From: Streptomyces lavendofoliae
GTDB taxonomy: Bacteria > Actinomycetota > Actinomycetes > Streptomycetales > Streptomycetaceae
NCBI RefSeq assembly: GCF_014649735.1
Contig: NZ_BMTP01000002.1
Coordinates: 489,697 to 553,696, forward strand
Length of the DNA: 64,000 nt
Direction of reading: 5' to 3'
Shown: positions 1 to 8,627 of the stretch, piece after piece
Layout of the letters: each line of letters opens with the position of its first letter
Position numbering within the stretch: position 1 is the first letter of the stretch
The notes under the pieces: model-generated
Told to the model about the DNA's origin: nothing
The model's input: the letters and a program-made list of their open reading frames with translations, nothing else
The model's database searches: none
Translations under genes and position numbers: made by a program

Positions 1-166
1 CGATCTCGCCCGCGAGGAGCTTGCCGCCGAGCCGGGTGGTGGCCTCCAGCACGGTCACGCGCCGCCCGGCGGTGACCAGCCGGTGGGCGGCGGCGAGGCC
101 CGCGATGCCGCCGCCGATGACGACGACGTGGCCGCTTCTGGAAGTGTCGCCTGGGTCCGCGTTCAT
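1..166 (-). CDS. hemG: Protoporphyrinogen/coproporphyrinogen oxidase, N-terminal part (cut by window edge)
   Basis: The 55 visible residues start at an ATG at 166 and run off the left edge. They hold an FAD-binding Rossmann motif, GGGIAG at residues 18-23, followed by the acidic strand-end VLEATTRLGGKL typical of the flavin monoamine-oxidase fold. That N-terminus fits the HemG/HemY (CgoX) flavoprotein that oxidises the porphyrinogen in the last steps of heme synthesis. The nearby uroporphyrinogen decarboxylase gene supports this, and the two genes sit close together in other streptomycetes as I remember them. The gene reads away from the DUF4349 gene; the 127-base gap between them should hold both promoters. 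The fold is clear, but the exact enzyme rests on context because most of the protein is missing. Confidence 0.7.
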   Translation of the reverse strand, partial: MNADPGDTSRSGHVVVIGGGIAGLAAAHRLVTAGRRVTVLEATTRLGGKLLAGEI

Positions 167-293
167 GTTCCCACTCTCTCAAACGCCGTTCCGGGTCCCG
201 ACCGTGACCGGTTCGTGAGCCGGGAGCCGGCAACCGGCCCGCTCCCCCGTACGTCCAACGAGCACAGCATCGTCATGGAGAACCGGGGGGAAC

Positions 294-1232
294 ATGCGCG
301 CATCTCGGCACAGGCTCGCGGCCGTACTGCTCACCGTCTCGCTCGCGCTCGCCGGGTGCGGCGCGGCGGACGAAGGCCCGGGCGGCGGGGACGAGAGGGC
401 CGCCGCCGGCCGGCCGGACGCCGGGTACGCGGCGGACGGGCCGGCGGCGGAGGGACCCGCGCCGGACCGGCCCGCGCCGGGCGCCAAGGCCGGTCCGGGG
501 GCCACGGCGGCGCCCCGGACGGGGCAGCAGCAGCACGTGATCCGTACGGCGTCCCTGTCCGTGGAGGTCGAGGACGCCACGGACGCGCTGGCGACGGCCC
601 GTGCGGTCACGGAGGCCACGGGGGGCCATGTCGCCGACGAGACGACCGAGCGCGTCGACGACGACCACGTGACCTCGCAGATCGTGCTGCGGGTGCCGCA
701 GGCCGCGTACGACGCGACGCTGCGCGAGCTGGCGGGCGCCGGGAAACTGCTCTCGCGCAAGGCGCAGGCCAAGGACGTCACCGACCAGGTGGTCGACGTG
801 GAGAGCCGGATCGCCACCCAGCGGGCGAGCGTCGCCCGGGTGCGGGAGCTGATGGACGAGGCGACGAAGCTGAGCGACGTGGTGGCTCTGGAGGGGCAGT
901 TGAGCAGCCGGCAGGCGGACCTGGAGTCGCTGCTGGCCCAGCGGGCGGCACTGCGGGACCGTACGACGATGGCGACGATCACGCTGCGCCTCAGCGAGCG
1001 GGAGGAGCCCGCCGGGGAACGGGACGACGGCCCGGGGTTCCGGGACGCGCTGAGCGGCGGCTGGAACGCGCTGGTGACGACGGGGAAGTGGGCCGGGATC
1101 GTGCTGCTGGCGGTGGCGCCGTGGGCGGGGGTGCTCCTGGTGGGGTACGCCGGGTGGCGGTGGCTCGTCCGGCGGCGGCCGGTGCGGCCGGGACCGGCGG
1201 AACGGCCGGATGCGGAGGGCTCCTCGTCGTAG
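294..1232 (+). CDS. DUF4349 lipoprotein with C-terminal membrane segment
   Basis: 312 residues. A short hydrophobic leader ends in a lipobox (SLALAGC, Cys22), so the protein is probably exported and lipid-anchored. A low-complexity Gly/Ala/Pro-rich linker follows to about residue 80. The next 190 residues resemble the DUF4349 domain: paired beta-strands around IRTASLSVEVED, then a charged helical stretch (about 150-215) likely to form a coiled coil. A hydrophobic segment near residues 265-287 would be a second membrane anchor. A purine-rich GGGGG three bases before the ATG serves as ribosome binding site. The family function is unknown; a cell-envelope role is a guess from its topology. It probably shares a transcript with the flavoprotein gene 10 bases downstream. 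Confidence 0.75.
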   Translation: MRASRHRLAAVLLTVSLALAGCGAADEGPGGGDERAAAGRPDAGYAADGPAAEGPAPDRPAPGAKAGPGATAAPRTGQQQHVIRTASLSVEVEDATDALATARAVTEATGGHVADETTERVDDDHVTSQIVLRVPQAAYDATLRELAGAGKLLSRKAQAKDVTDQVVDVESRIATQRASVARVRELMDEATKLSDVVALEGQLSSRQADLESLLAQRAALRDRTTMATITLRLSEREEPAGERDDGPGFRDALSGGWNALVTTGKWAGIVLLAVAPWAGVLLVGYAGWRWLVRRRPVRPGPAERPDAEGSSS

Positions 1233-1242
1233 CGTGTTCCGC

Positions 1243-2640
1243 ATGGGACAGCTGGGACGAGAACGACTGTTGATCATCGGTGGGGACGCGGCCGGGATGT
1301 CCGCCGCGTCCCAGGCGCGCCGGCTGAAGGGCCCGGACGAGCTGGAGATCGTCGCGTTCGAGCGGGGGAACTTCACCTCGTACTCGGCGTGCGGGATCCC
1401 CTACTGGGTCGGCGGCGACGTCGACGGGCCGGACCGGCTCATCGCCCGTACCCCGCGCGAGCACCGGGAGCGCGGCGTCGACCTGCGGCTGCGGACGGAG
1501 GTGACCGGGCTCGACGTGGACCGGGGCCGGGTGCGCGTACGGGATCTGGAGTCGGGCGCCGGCTCGTGGGAGGGCTACGACAGGCTGGTGATCGCGACCG
1601 GCGCCCGGCCGGTGCGCCCGCCGCTGCCGGGGGTCGACGCGGCGGGCGTGCACGGGGTGCAGACGCTGGACGACGGACAGGCCCTGCTGGACACACTGAC
1701 CGGGCTGAACGGCACGCCGGGGCGGCGCGCGGTGGTGGTGGGCGCCGGGTACATCGGGGTCGAGATGGCGGAGGCGCTGCTCGCCCGGGGATACGAGGTG
1801 ACCGTCCTCCACCGGGGTGAGCAGCCGATGTCCACGCTGGACCCGGACATGGGACGCCTGGTGCGGGAGGCGATGGACGGCCTCGGCATCACCACGGTCG
1901 GCGGCGCGGAGGTCACCAAGTTCCTTACCGGCGACGACGGGCGGGTACGGGCGGTGGCGACCGAGGACGCCGAGTACCCGGCGGACGTCGTCGTGCTGGG
2001 CATGGGCGTGGCACCGGAGACGACGCTGGCGCGGGAGGCCGGGCTGCCGCTCGGCTCGTACGGCGGTCTGCTCACCGACCTGTCGATGCGGGTGCGCGGC
2101 CGGGACGAGATCTGGGCGGGCGGCGACTGCGTCGAGGTGCTGGACCTGGTCTCGGGCCGTGAGCGGCACATACCGCTGGGCACCCACGCCAACAAGCACG
2201 GCCAGGTCATCGGTTCCAACGTGGCCGGCGGGTACGGCACGTTCCCGGGCGTCGTCGGGACGGCGGTCAGCAAGGTGTGCTCGCTGGAGATCGCGCGTAC
2301 CGGGCTGCGGGAGAAGGACGCACAGGCGGTGGGGCTGCGGTTCGTGACGGTGACGGTCGAGTCGACCAGCCGGGCCGGGTACTACCCGGGCGCGGCGCCG
2401 ATGACGGTCAAGATGCTGGCCGAGCGCCGTACGGGCCGGCTGCTGGGCTGCCAGATCGTGGGCCGCGAGGGCGCGGCGAAGCGGGTGGACATCGCGGCGG
2501 TGGCGCTGACGGCCGGGATGACGGTCGAGCAGATCACGGCCCTCGACCTGGGGTACGCCCCGCCGTTCTCCCCGGTCTGGGACCCGGTGCAGGTCGCCGC
2601 GCGCAAGGCCGTGGCGGCGGTGCGGAAGGCCGGCGCCTGA
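1243..2640 (+). CDS. FAD-dependent pyridine nucleotide-disulfide oxidoreductase, CoA-disulfide reductase/NADH oxidase type
   Basis: 465 residues from the ATG at 1243. An upstream in-frame ATG at 1210 would overlap the previous gene and delay the FAD motif. The protein opens with an FAD-binding strand (LLIIGGDAAGMSAA) and then SYSACGIPY, whose Cys50 matches the single redox-active cysteine of CoA-disulfide reductases and NADH oxidases. A second Rossmann motif (VVVGAGYIGVEMAEALL) binds NAD(P)H. A WAGGDC segment near the FAD ribityl site and a C-terminal dimerisation domain (from about 345) complete the family layout. Members reduce CoA disulfide, persulfides or oxygen with NAD(P)H in the cytosol; the substrate here cannot be told. 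The gene is the second of a likely two-gene transcript and ends at a strong hairpin facing hemE. Confidence 0.85.
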   Translation: MGQLGRERLLIIGGDAAGMSAASQARRLKGPDELEIVAFERGNFTSYSACGIPYWVGGDVDGPDRLIARTPREHRERGVDLRLRTEVTGLDVDRGRVRVRDLESGAGSWEGYDRLVIATGARPVRPPLPGVDAAGVHGVQTLDDGQALLDTLTGLNGTPGRRAVVVGAGYIGVEMAEALLARGYEVTVLHRGEQPMSTLDPDMGRLVREAMDGLGITTVGGAEVTKFLTGDDGRVRAVATEDAEYPADVVVLGMGVAPETTLAREAGLPLGSYGGLLTDLSMRVRGRDEIWAGGDCVEVLDLVSGRERHIPLGTHANKHGQVIGSNVAGGYGTFPGVVGTAVSKVCSLEIARTGLREKDAQAVGLRFVTVTVESTSRAGYYPGAAPMTVKMLAERRTGRLLGCQIVGREGAAKRVDIAAVALTAGMTVEQITALDLGYAPPFSPVWDPVQVAARKAVAAVRKAGA

Positions 2641-2705
2641 CGGGACGGAGAGCCAGGGGGCGTTCGGGCGGGGCGGAACTCGGCCGAACGGGACCGAGCG
2701 GTACG

Positions 2706-2742
2706 GGCCGGCGGTGGGCGGGTGATCCGCCCACCGCCGGCC
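2706..2742. terminator. Bidirectional hairpin between the flavoprotein gene and hemE
   Basis: A perfect 16-base-pair inverted repeat (2706-2721 with 2727-2742) surrounds the 5-base loop GTGAT. It lies between two convergent genes, so it can end transcription from both sides. There is no U tract, as is common in Streptomyces. Confidence 0.8.
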
Positions 2743-2756
2743 CCGCCGCGGGGCCG

Positions 2757-3821
2757 TCAGCGGGCGGTGTGCGTGTGGACGTACTCGACCAGGCGGGTCA
2801 GGGCGTCCGGGTCGGTGGTCGGCAGGACGCCGTGGCCGAGGTTGAAGACGTGCCCCTCCAGCCCGGCGGCGGCGTCCAGGACCTCGCGGGTCTTGGTCTC
2901 GACCGCCTCACGGGTGGAGAAGAGGACGGCCGGGTCGAGGTTGCCCTGGAGGGCCTTGCCGGGGCCGACGCGGCGGGCGGCCTCGTCCAGCGGGACACGC
3001 CAGTCGACGCCGACGACGTCGGCGCCGGCCTCGCCCATGAGACCGAGGAGCTCGCCGGTCCCGACGCCGAAGTGGATGCGCGGCACGCCGTACCCCTCGA
3101 CCGCGCGGAACACCTTCGCGGAGGCGGGCATGACCGAGCGCCGGTAGTCGGCGGGGGCGAGGGCGCCGACCCAGGAGTCGAAGAGCTGGACGGCGGAGGC
3201 GCCGGCCTCGATCTGGACCTTCAGGAAGGCGGCGGTGATGTCGGCGAGGCGGTCCAGCAGCTCGGCCCACAGCTCGGGGTCGCCGTACATGAGGGCCTTG
3301 GTGTGCTCGTGGTTGCGCGACGGGCCGCCCTCGACGAGGTAGCTCGCCAGGGTGAAGGGCGCGCCGGCGAAGCCGATGAGCGGAGTGGCGCCGAGCTCGC
3401 CGGTGAGCATCCCGATGGCCTCGGTGACGTACCGGACGTCGTCGGGCGTGAGGGCGCGCAGCCGGTCGAGGTCCGCGCGGCGGCGGATCGGTTCGGCGAC
3501 GACGGGGCCGACGCCCGGCTTGATGTCGAGGTCGATGCCGATGGCCTTGAGGGGCACGACGATGTCGCTGAAGAAGATCGCGGCGTCGACCTTGTGCCGC
3601 CGCACCGGCTGGAGGGTGATCTCCGTGACCAGCTCGGGCCGCATGCACGACTCCAGCATGGGAATGCCCTCGCGGACCTTCAGGTACTCGGGCAGCGACC
3701 GTCCCGCCTGCCGCATGAACCACACCGGCGTGTGCGGCACGGGTTCGCGCCTGCACGCCTTCAGGAACGCGGAGTCGTAGGTCTTCGTCTGCTGGCCCGA
3801 AGGGCTGTCAATGGCACTCAC
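2757..3821 (-). CDS. hemE: Uroporphyrinogen decarboxylase
   Basis: 354 residues from a GTG at 3821, the usual length for HemE. The frame stays open upstream to 3914, but those codons are Arg/Gly-rich and unlike the family. HemE removes the four acetate carboxyls of uroporphyrinogen III to give coproporphyrinogen III in cytosolic heme synthesis. The N-terminal signature [15 protein letters not shown] is present, with the arginines that grip the substrate carboxylates. [13 protein letters not shown] carries the conserved aspartate region, followed by [16 protein letters not shown] and a C-terminal NLGHGVLP. The gene is monocistronic and leftward, reading away from the DUF3000 gene, with hemG/hemY about 2.6 kb further on. 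Confidence 0.97.
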   Translation of the reverse strand: MSAIDSPSGQQTKTYDSAFLKACRREPVPHTPVWFMRQAGRSLPEYLKVREGIPMLESCMRPELVTEITLQPVRRHKVDAAIFFSDIVVPLKAIGIDLDIKPGVGPVVAEPIRRRADLDRLRALTPDDVRYVTEAIGMLTGELGATPLIGFAGAPFTLASYLVEGGPSRNHEHTKALMYGDPELWAELLDRLADITAAFLKVQIEAGASAVQLFDSWVGALAPADYRRSVMPASAKVFRAVEGYGVPRIHFGVGTGELLGLMGEAGADVVGVDWRVPLDEAARRVGPGKALQGNLDPAVLFSTREAVETKTREVLDAAAGLEGHVFNLGHGVLPTTDPDALTRLVEYVHTHTAR

Positions 3822-3912
3822 GCCCAGAATCTTCGCATGTACGGCCAAGCGGCTGGCGTGGTGCGGGTGTCTCTCCCCGCGCGGGGCGGTCCTTCCGCCT
3901 ACTCTTCCCCGC

Positions 3913-4587
3913 ATGGCTGCGGCTCAGGGACAGTTCTCCGATCACTCCGACGACGCCGAGGGAACCACCGACAGGGAGGGTACGTCCGTCCCGCCCGCCT
4001 TCCGGCTGGCGGTGGACGGGTTGCGCGGGGCGCGGTTGCGGCCGGAGATCGAGGTCGACCCGTCCAAGCCCCCGCGGCGGCTCGCGCCGTACGCGTACGC
4101 CCTGGAGGCGGCGGTCGTCGAGGACGACGAGGACCTGGCGGACGGCCGCCTGGTGCTGCTGCACGACCCGGCCGGTCACGAGGCATGGCAGGGCACCTTC
4201 CGGCTGGTGACGCTGGTGCGCGCGGAACTGGAGCCGGAGATGGCGGCCGACCCGCTGCTGCCCGAGGTGTCGTGGTCGTGGCTGACGGGCGCGCTGGAAG
4301 CGCGGGGCCTGCCGTTCGAAGAGGCTTCGGGCACCGTCACCCGTGCGGGGTCTCACTACTTCGGTGGACTCGCGGACCGCCGGCCGGCGACGCAGATCGA
4401 GATCCGGGCGTCGTGGACGCCGCGCGAGGGCCGGGGCGGGGTGCCCGACACGGCGGCGCACCTGGCGGCGTGGTGCGACCTGCTGTGCCAGATCGCGGGC
4501 CTTCCGCCGTCCGCCCCCGGGCCGCTGGACGCGGGCTCGGCGGCCGTGGTGTCCCTCCCCCAGCGGCGGGGCCCGCAGCACCCTTAG
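3913..4587 (+). CDS. DUF3000 family protein
   Basis: 224 residues from the ATG at 3913 ([10 protein letters not shown]). The frame is open upstream to 3811, but that part overlaps the hemE start. The protein is soluble with no signal peptide. Recognisable conserved stretches are [51 protein letters not shown] and [17 protein letters not shown], which together define the actinobacterial DUF3000 family. No catalytic motif is visible and the function is unknown. It starts 91 bases from hemE in the opposite direction. A DUF3000 gene beside hemE and a LuxR regulator is a conserved arrangement in Streptomyces as I remember it. Confidence 0.85.
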   Translation: MAAAQGQFSDHSDDAEGTTDREGTSVPPAFRLAVDGLRGARLRPEIEVDPSKPPRRLAPYAYALEAAVVEDDEDLADGRLVLLHDPAGHEAWQGTFRLVTLVRAELEPEMAADPLLPEVSWSWLTGALEARGLPFEEASGTVTRAGSHYFGGLADRRPATQIEIRASWTPREGRGGVPDTAAHLAAWCDLLCQIAGLPPSAPGPLDAGSAAVVSLPQRRGPQHP

Positions 4588-5127
4588 GACCCGTCGCCCC
4601 AGGGGCCGCCCGGTGTGGGCCCGGCCCGACGGGTGGCCCGCGCCGGGCCTTCCCGCGCCCGTTCGCGCGCCGTTCGGGGCCGCTTTCGCCGGGGGTGGCC
4701 GGCGTGAGGGTGACGGGGGCCGGAGCGGGGGTGACCGGAGTGTCGCCCCCGTCGCTTCGCTCCTCCGCTTACCAGCGCCCCCGCCCCCTCCGCCGCGGGC
4801 CCCGGGCACCCGCTCCGCCGGTGGCGGCCGAGGGCCCGGCGGCGTCCCGTAGGCTGCACGCTTCACGCCCGCCGGCAGGCCGCCGTTCGCGTTGTCTCGG
4901 CGCCCGGGGGCGCGTCTCCGGCGGACGGGTGAGCGCCCCGCGCGGGACGGGGCGCTCGTAGGATGATCGATCGCCCGTCCGAATTGCCCTAATTGTTACT
5001 CACTAAATCGTGATCTTCCCCTAAAGGCGGGCGCCGGGGCTGCCGAAGAGGTCTGTGACCCTTCAAACACGGTTCGCCCGGCTTCTTCCCCGAGCCGGCT
5101 GTGTCCCGCACCTTCCCAGGAGGCCTG
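4588..5127. other. Intergenic region upstream of the LuxR-type regulator
   Basis: About 540 bases without a convincing gene; open frames across it are Arg/Pro/Gly-rich shadows. Most of it is G+C-rich. A conspicuous A+T-rich stretch at about 4978-5025 stands out and is the likeliest place for the regulator's promoter. I could not pick a confident -35/-10 pair. A purine-rich AGGAGG at 5118-5123 closes the region. Confidence 0.5.
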
Positions 5128-5793
5128 GTGTCCGTTCTCCTCGAGCAGCCCGCAAGCCTGGTCGCCTACCGCCCGAACAAGCCGACGGCCATGGTCGTCG
5201 TGGCCGACCCGCGCGTCCGCTCCACCGTCACCCGCCACCTGTGGGCCCTCGGAGTGCGTGACGTCATCGAGGCGTCGTCCATCGCGGAGGCTCGTCCCCG
5301 CGTCGGCAGCCCGCGCGACATCTGCGTTGCCGACGTCCACCTGCCCGATGGCTCCGGGCTCACCCTGCTGTCCGAGACCCGTGCCGCCGGCTGGCCCAAC
5401 GGGCTCGCCCTTTCGGCGGCCGACGACATCGGCGCCGTACGCAACGCCCTCGCCGGGGGCGTCAAGGGCTACGTCGTCACCGGTACCCGCACCAACATCG
5501 GCCACCCGACCCGTCCCGGCGCCGCCCCCATCGGCGCCGCGGCCGCGCGGCTCGGCCACCGCCGCCCCCCGGGTGCCCCGAGCCACCCGGGCGGCTACCG
5601 GGAGCTCTCCGGCCGCGAGGTCGAGGTGCTCCGGCTGGTCGCCGAAGGCCAGTCCAACAAGGCCATCGGCGTGTCGATGGGCCTGTCCGCACTGACCGTC
5701 AAGAGCCACCTGGCCCGCATCGCCCGCAAGCTCGGCACGGGCGACCGGGCCGGGATGGTCGCCGTGGCCCTTCGTACGGGAATCATCCACTGA
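5128..5793 (+). CDS. NarL/LuxR-type response regulator
   Basis: 221 residues. The GTG at 5128 is chosen because AGGAGG lies 4 bases before it; a GTG at 5101 is also in frame. The N-terminal receiver domain (about 20-130) carries a probable phospho-acceptor in VADVHLPDG (Asp69). The acidic pocket at the start of the domain (MVVVADPRV) has only one clear aspartate and the usual conserved lysine is hard to place, so the receiver may be atypical. A Pro/Gly/Ala linker leads to a LuxR DNA-binding helix-turn-helix (LSGREVEVLRLVAEGQSNKAI...LTVKSHLARI). It acts as a cytosolic transcription factor. No sensor kinase gene is nearby, so it is an orphan. It is followed 78 bases later by rnd. Confidence 0.88.
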   Translation: MSVLLEQPASLVAYRPNKPTAMVVVADPRVRSTVTRHLWALGVRDVIEASSIAEARPRVGSPRDICVADVHLPDGSGLTLLSETRAAGWPNGLALSAADDIGAVRNALAGGVKGYVVTGTRTNIGHPTRPGAAPIGAAAARLGHRRPPGAPSHPGGYRELSGREVEVLRLVAEGQSNKAIGVSMGLSALTVKSHLARIARKLGTGDRAGMVAVALRTGIIH

Positions 5794-5871
5794 CCGGTTC
5801 ACCCCACCCACGCGCCCGTCGACGGAACGTTCCGTCGGCGGGCGCCTGCCGTTCACAGATACCCTTGACAG

Positions 5872-7167
5872 GTGACCGACGCCCAAGAGACCGCAGCAGA
5901 GACAGCACTGCGCACCACCGGGGGCGCCCCTCCGGACGACGGCGTCGCGGACGGCGTGGCCGACGAGACGCCGATCCCCTTGCTGGAGCCCCGCGAGGGC
6001 ATCCCGCCCGTGGTGGCCGACGAGCATGCCCTCGCCGAGGTGATCGCCGCGTTCGCGCGCGGCACCGGCCCCGTCGCCGTCGACGCCGAGCGCGCGTCCG
6101 GATACCGCTACGGCCAGCGGGCCTACCTCGTGCAGCTGCGGCGCGAGGGCGCGGGCAGCGCGCTGATCGACCCGGTCGGCTGTCCCGACCTGTCCGCACT
6201 CGGCGAGGGGCTCGCCGGTGCCGAGTGGATCCTGCACGCCGCCACTCAGGACCTCCCGTGCCTGCGGGAAATAGGCATGGTGCCCACCCGGCTGTTCGAC
6301 ACCGAGCTGGCCGGCCGCCTCGCGGGGTTCCCGCGCGTCGGCCTCGGCGCGATGGTGGAGTCGGTGCTCGGGTACGCCCTGGAGAAGGGCCACTCGGCGG
6401 TGGACTGGTCCACCCGTCCGCTGCCCGAGCCCTGGCTCCGGTACGCCGCGCTGGACGTCGAGCTGCTGGTGGACCTGCGGGACGCGCTGGAGAAGGAGCT
6501 GGACCGGCAGGGCAAGCTGGAGTGGGCGCACCAGGAGTTCGACGCGATCGCGTCCGCCCCGCCGCCCCCGCCCCGCAAGGACCCGTGGCGCCGGACGTCC
6601 GGCATGCACAAGGTCCGCCGTCGCCGCCAGATGGCGGTCGTACGGGAGCTGTGGACGGCCCGCGACCGGATCGCCCAGCGGCGTGACGTGTCACCCGGCA
6701 AGGTGCTCAGCGACGCCGCCATCGTCGAGGCCGCCCTCGCCCTGCCGCCCGACGTGCAGGCCCTGACCGCGCTGCCCGGGTTCGGGCACCGCATGGGCCG
6801 TCGCCAGCTGGAGCAGTGGCAGGCGGCGGTGGACCGGGCCAAGGCGCTGCCGGACGCCGAGCTGCCGCAGCCGGGCCAGGCGGTGCAGGGGCCGCCCCCG
6901 CCCCGCGCCTGGGCGGACAAGGACCCGGCCGCCGCGGCGCGCCTGTCGGCCGCCCGGTCGGCCGTCTCGGCGCTCGCGGAGTCGCTGAACCTGCCCCCGG
7001 AGAACCTGATCACGCCGGACACGGTGCGCCGGGTCTGCTGGGAGCCGCCCGCCGAGGTGTCGGCCGATTCGGTCGCGGGCGCGCTCGCCGGGCACGGAGC
7101 ACGGCGGTGGCAGATCGAGCAGGTCACGCCGGTGCTGGTGGGAGCGCTGACGGCGGCGAGGGCCTGA
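5872..7167 (+). CDS. rnd: Ribonuclease D (3'-5' exoribonuclease with HRDC domain)
   Basis: 431 residues from a GTG at 5872. The N-terminal DEDD exonuclease domain begins near residue 55: PVAVDAERASGYRYG carries the first Asp-x-Glu pair, LHAATQDLPCL the second acidic motif, and YAALDVELLVDLRDAL the third with its conserved Tyr and Asp residues. A helical HRDC domain follows (about 245-325, LSDAAIVEAALALPPDVQALTALPGFG), and a second HRDC-like segment lies at the C-terminus. RNase D trims tRNA precursors and other small RNAs from the 3' end in the cytosol. The gene stands alone: 78 bases after the response regulator, ending at a compact hairpin. Confidence 0.93.
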   Translation: MTDAQETAAETALRTTGGAPPDDGVADGVADETPIPLLEPREGIPPVVADEHALAEVIAAFARGTGPVAVDAERASGYRYGQRAYLVQLRREGAGSALIDPVGCPDLSALGEGLAGAEWILHAATQDLPCLREIGMVPTRLFDTELAGRLAGFPRVGLGAMVESVLGYALEKGHSAVDWSTRPLPEPWLRYAALDVELLVDLRDALEKELDRQGKLEWAHQEFDAIASAPPPPPRKDPWRRTSGMHKVRRRRQMAVVRELWTARDRIAQRRDVSPGKVLSDAAIVEAALALPPDVQALTALPGFGHRMGRRQLEQWQAAVDRAKALPDAELPQPGQAVQGPPPPRAWADKDPAAAARLSAARSAVSALAESLNLPPENLITPDTVRRVCWEPPAEVSADSVAGALAGHGARRWQIEQVTPVLVGALTAARA

Positions 7168-7180
7168 TCCCGTCCCCGGA

Positions 7181-7208
7181 AGCCCCCGGCCGTCCACGGC
7201 CGGGGGCT
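7181..7208 (+). terminator. Terminator hairpin after rnd
   Basis: A perfect 12-base-pair stem (7181-7192 with 7197-7208) closes on a TCCA loop 13 bases after the rnd stop codon. It separates rnd from the fadAB operon. Confidence 0.75.
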
Positions 7209-7326
7209 CCGCCGTCCCGGACGAGGACGCGACGCCGTCAGCAGGGACGGTCGCGCGCCGCGCCACGGCACCGTGTCCGCCGGTGTGACCTTCACCGCTC
7301 CGGGCGGGGGGACTGTGCAGTCTGGT

Positions 7327-7338
7327 TACCCGCAAGTA
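7327..7338 (+). promoter_or_regulatory. Candidate operator before fadAB
   Basis: The 12-mer TACCCGCAAGTA is two changes from the perfect palindrome TACTCGCGAGTA, a shape I associate with TetR-type fatty-acid-degradation operators in streptomycetes. That association is from memory and unchecked. It lies 75 bases before the fadA start, in the stretch where the promoter is expected. Confidence 0.4.
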
Positions 7339-7412
7339 GCATGGGCCGTGCAAGCGCGCGCTTAGCCGCGTGCCCGCAGCAGTGCCATCCCGCACCCTGG
7401 AGGAGAGCCATC

Positions 7413-8627
7413 GTGCCTCGTACCGTCAGGGACGTCGTCTTCGTCGACGGCGTCCGCACCCCGTTCGGCAAGGCGGGCCCGAAGGGCATCTACCACGAGA
7501 CCCGCGCCGACGATCTCGTCGTGAAGGCCATCCGGGAGCTGCTGCGCCGCAACCCCGGTCTGGACCCGGCGCGGATCGACGAGGTCGCCATCGCCGCGAC
7601 CACGCAGATCGGTGACCAGGGCCTGACCCTCGGCCGCACCGCCGGCATCCTGGCGGGCCTGCCGCAGTCGGTGCCCGGTTACTCCATCGACCGCATGTGC
7701 GCGGGCGCCCTGACCGCCGTCACCTCGGTCGCCGGTTCCATCGCCTTCGGCGCGTACGACGCCGTCATCGCCGGTGGCGTCGAGCACATGGGCCGCCACC
7801 CCATGGGCGAGGGCGTCGACCCGAACCCGCGGTTCGTCAGCGAGAAGCTGGTCGACGAGTCCGCCCTGTTCATGGGGATGACCGCCGAGAACCTGCACGA
7901 CCGCTACCCGCACATCACCAAGCAGCGCGCCGACGAGTACGCCGTGCGCTCCCAGGAGAAGGCCGCCAAGGCGTACGCCAACGGCAAGATCCAGGCCGAC
8001 CTGGTGCCGATCTCGGTGCGCCGCACCAACGCCGAGGCCGGCGAGACCGGCTGGGGCCTGGTCACCGCCGACGAGCCGATGCGCCCGGGCACGACCCTGG
8101 AGTCGCTGGCGAACCTGAAGACGCCGTTCCGCGTCCACGGCAACGTCACCGCCGGCAACGCCGCGGGCCTCAACGACGGCGCCACCGCGTCGATCATCGC
8201 GTCCGAGGACTTCGCCCGCGAGAACGGCCTGCCGGTCAAGATGCGCCTCGTCTCGTACGCCTTCGCCGGCGTCGAGCCGGAGGTCATGGGCTACGGCCCG
8301 ATCCCGGCGACCGAGAAGGCCCTGGCCAAGGCCGGTCTCTCGATCGAGGACATCAACCTCTTCGAGATCAACGAGGCCTTCGCCGTCCAGGTGCTGGCCT
8401 TCCTCGACCACTACGGCATCGCCGACGACGACGCGCGCGTCAACCAGTACGGCGGCGCCATCGCCTTCGGCCACCCGCTCGCCTCCTCCGGCGTACGTCT
8501 GATGACGCAGCTGGCGCGGCAGTTCGAGGAGCAGCCGGAGGTCCGTTACGGCCTCACCACCATGTGCGTCGGCTTCGGCATGGGCGCCACGGTCATCTGG
8601 GAAAACCCCCACTGGGAGGGCAAGTGA
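7413..8627 (+). CDS. fadA: Acetyl-CoA C-acyltransferase (thiolase)
   Basis: 404 residues from a GTG at 7413 with GGAGGA upstream; the frame is open far upstream but overlaps rnd. The enzyme carries out the last step of fatty-acid beta-oxidation, CoA-dependent cleavage of 3-ketoacyl-CoA to acetyl-CoA and a shortened acyl-CoA. It has the nucleophilic cysteine in DRMCAGALTAV (Cys96), the conserved histidine in AFGHPLASSG, and the second catalytic cysteine in TMCVGFGMG (about Cys385). NEAFAVQVLAF is the thiolase-2 signature region. The stop overlaps the fadB start as GTGA, so the two subunits are co-translated, as expected for the trifunctional beta-oxidation complex. Confidence 0.95.
   Translation: MPRTVRDVVFVDGVRTPFGKAGPKGIYHETRADDLVVKAIRELLRRNPGLDPARIDEVAIAATTQIGDQGLTLGRTAGILAGLPQSVPGYSIDRMCAGALTAVTSVAGSIAFGAYDAVIAGGVEHMGRHPMGEGVDPNPRFVSEKLVDESALFMGMTAENLHDRYPHITKQRADEYAVRSQEKAAKAYANGKIQADLVPISVRRTNAEAGETGWGLVTADEPMRPGTTLESLANLKTPFRVHGNVTAGNAAGLNDGATASIIASEDFARENGLPVKMRLVSYAFAGVEPEVMGYGPIPATEKALAKAGLSIEDINLFEINEAFAVQVLAFLDHYGIADDDARVNQYGGAIAFGHPLASSGVRLMTQLARQFEEQPEVRYGLTTMCVGFGMGATVIWENPHWEGK

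Noticed and set aside
1210..1242. Upstream ATG start of the CoA-disulfide-reductase-like gene
   Set aside because: It would overlap the DUF4349 gene by 23 bases and add an Arg-rich leader before the FAD motif.
2277..4961. 894-codon open frame on the plus strand
   Set aside because: It runs through the flavoprotein 3' end, antisense across hemE and past the DUF3000 gene. Its translation is low-complexity Gly/Arg/Asp/Val, typical of shadow frames in high-G+C DNA.
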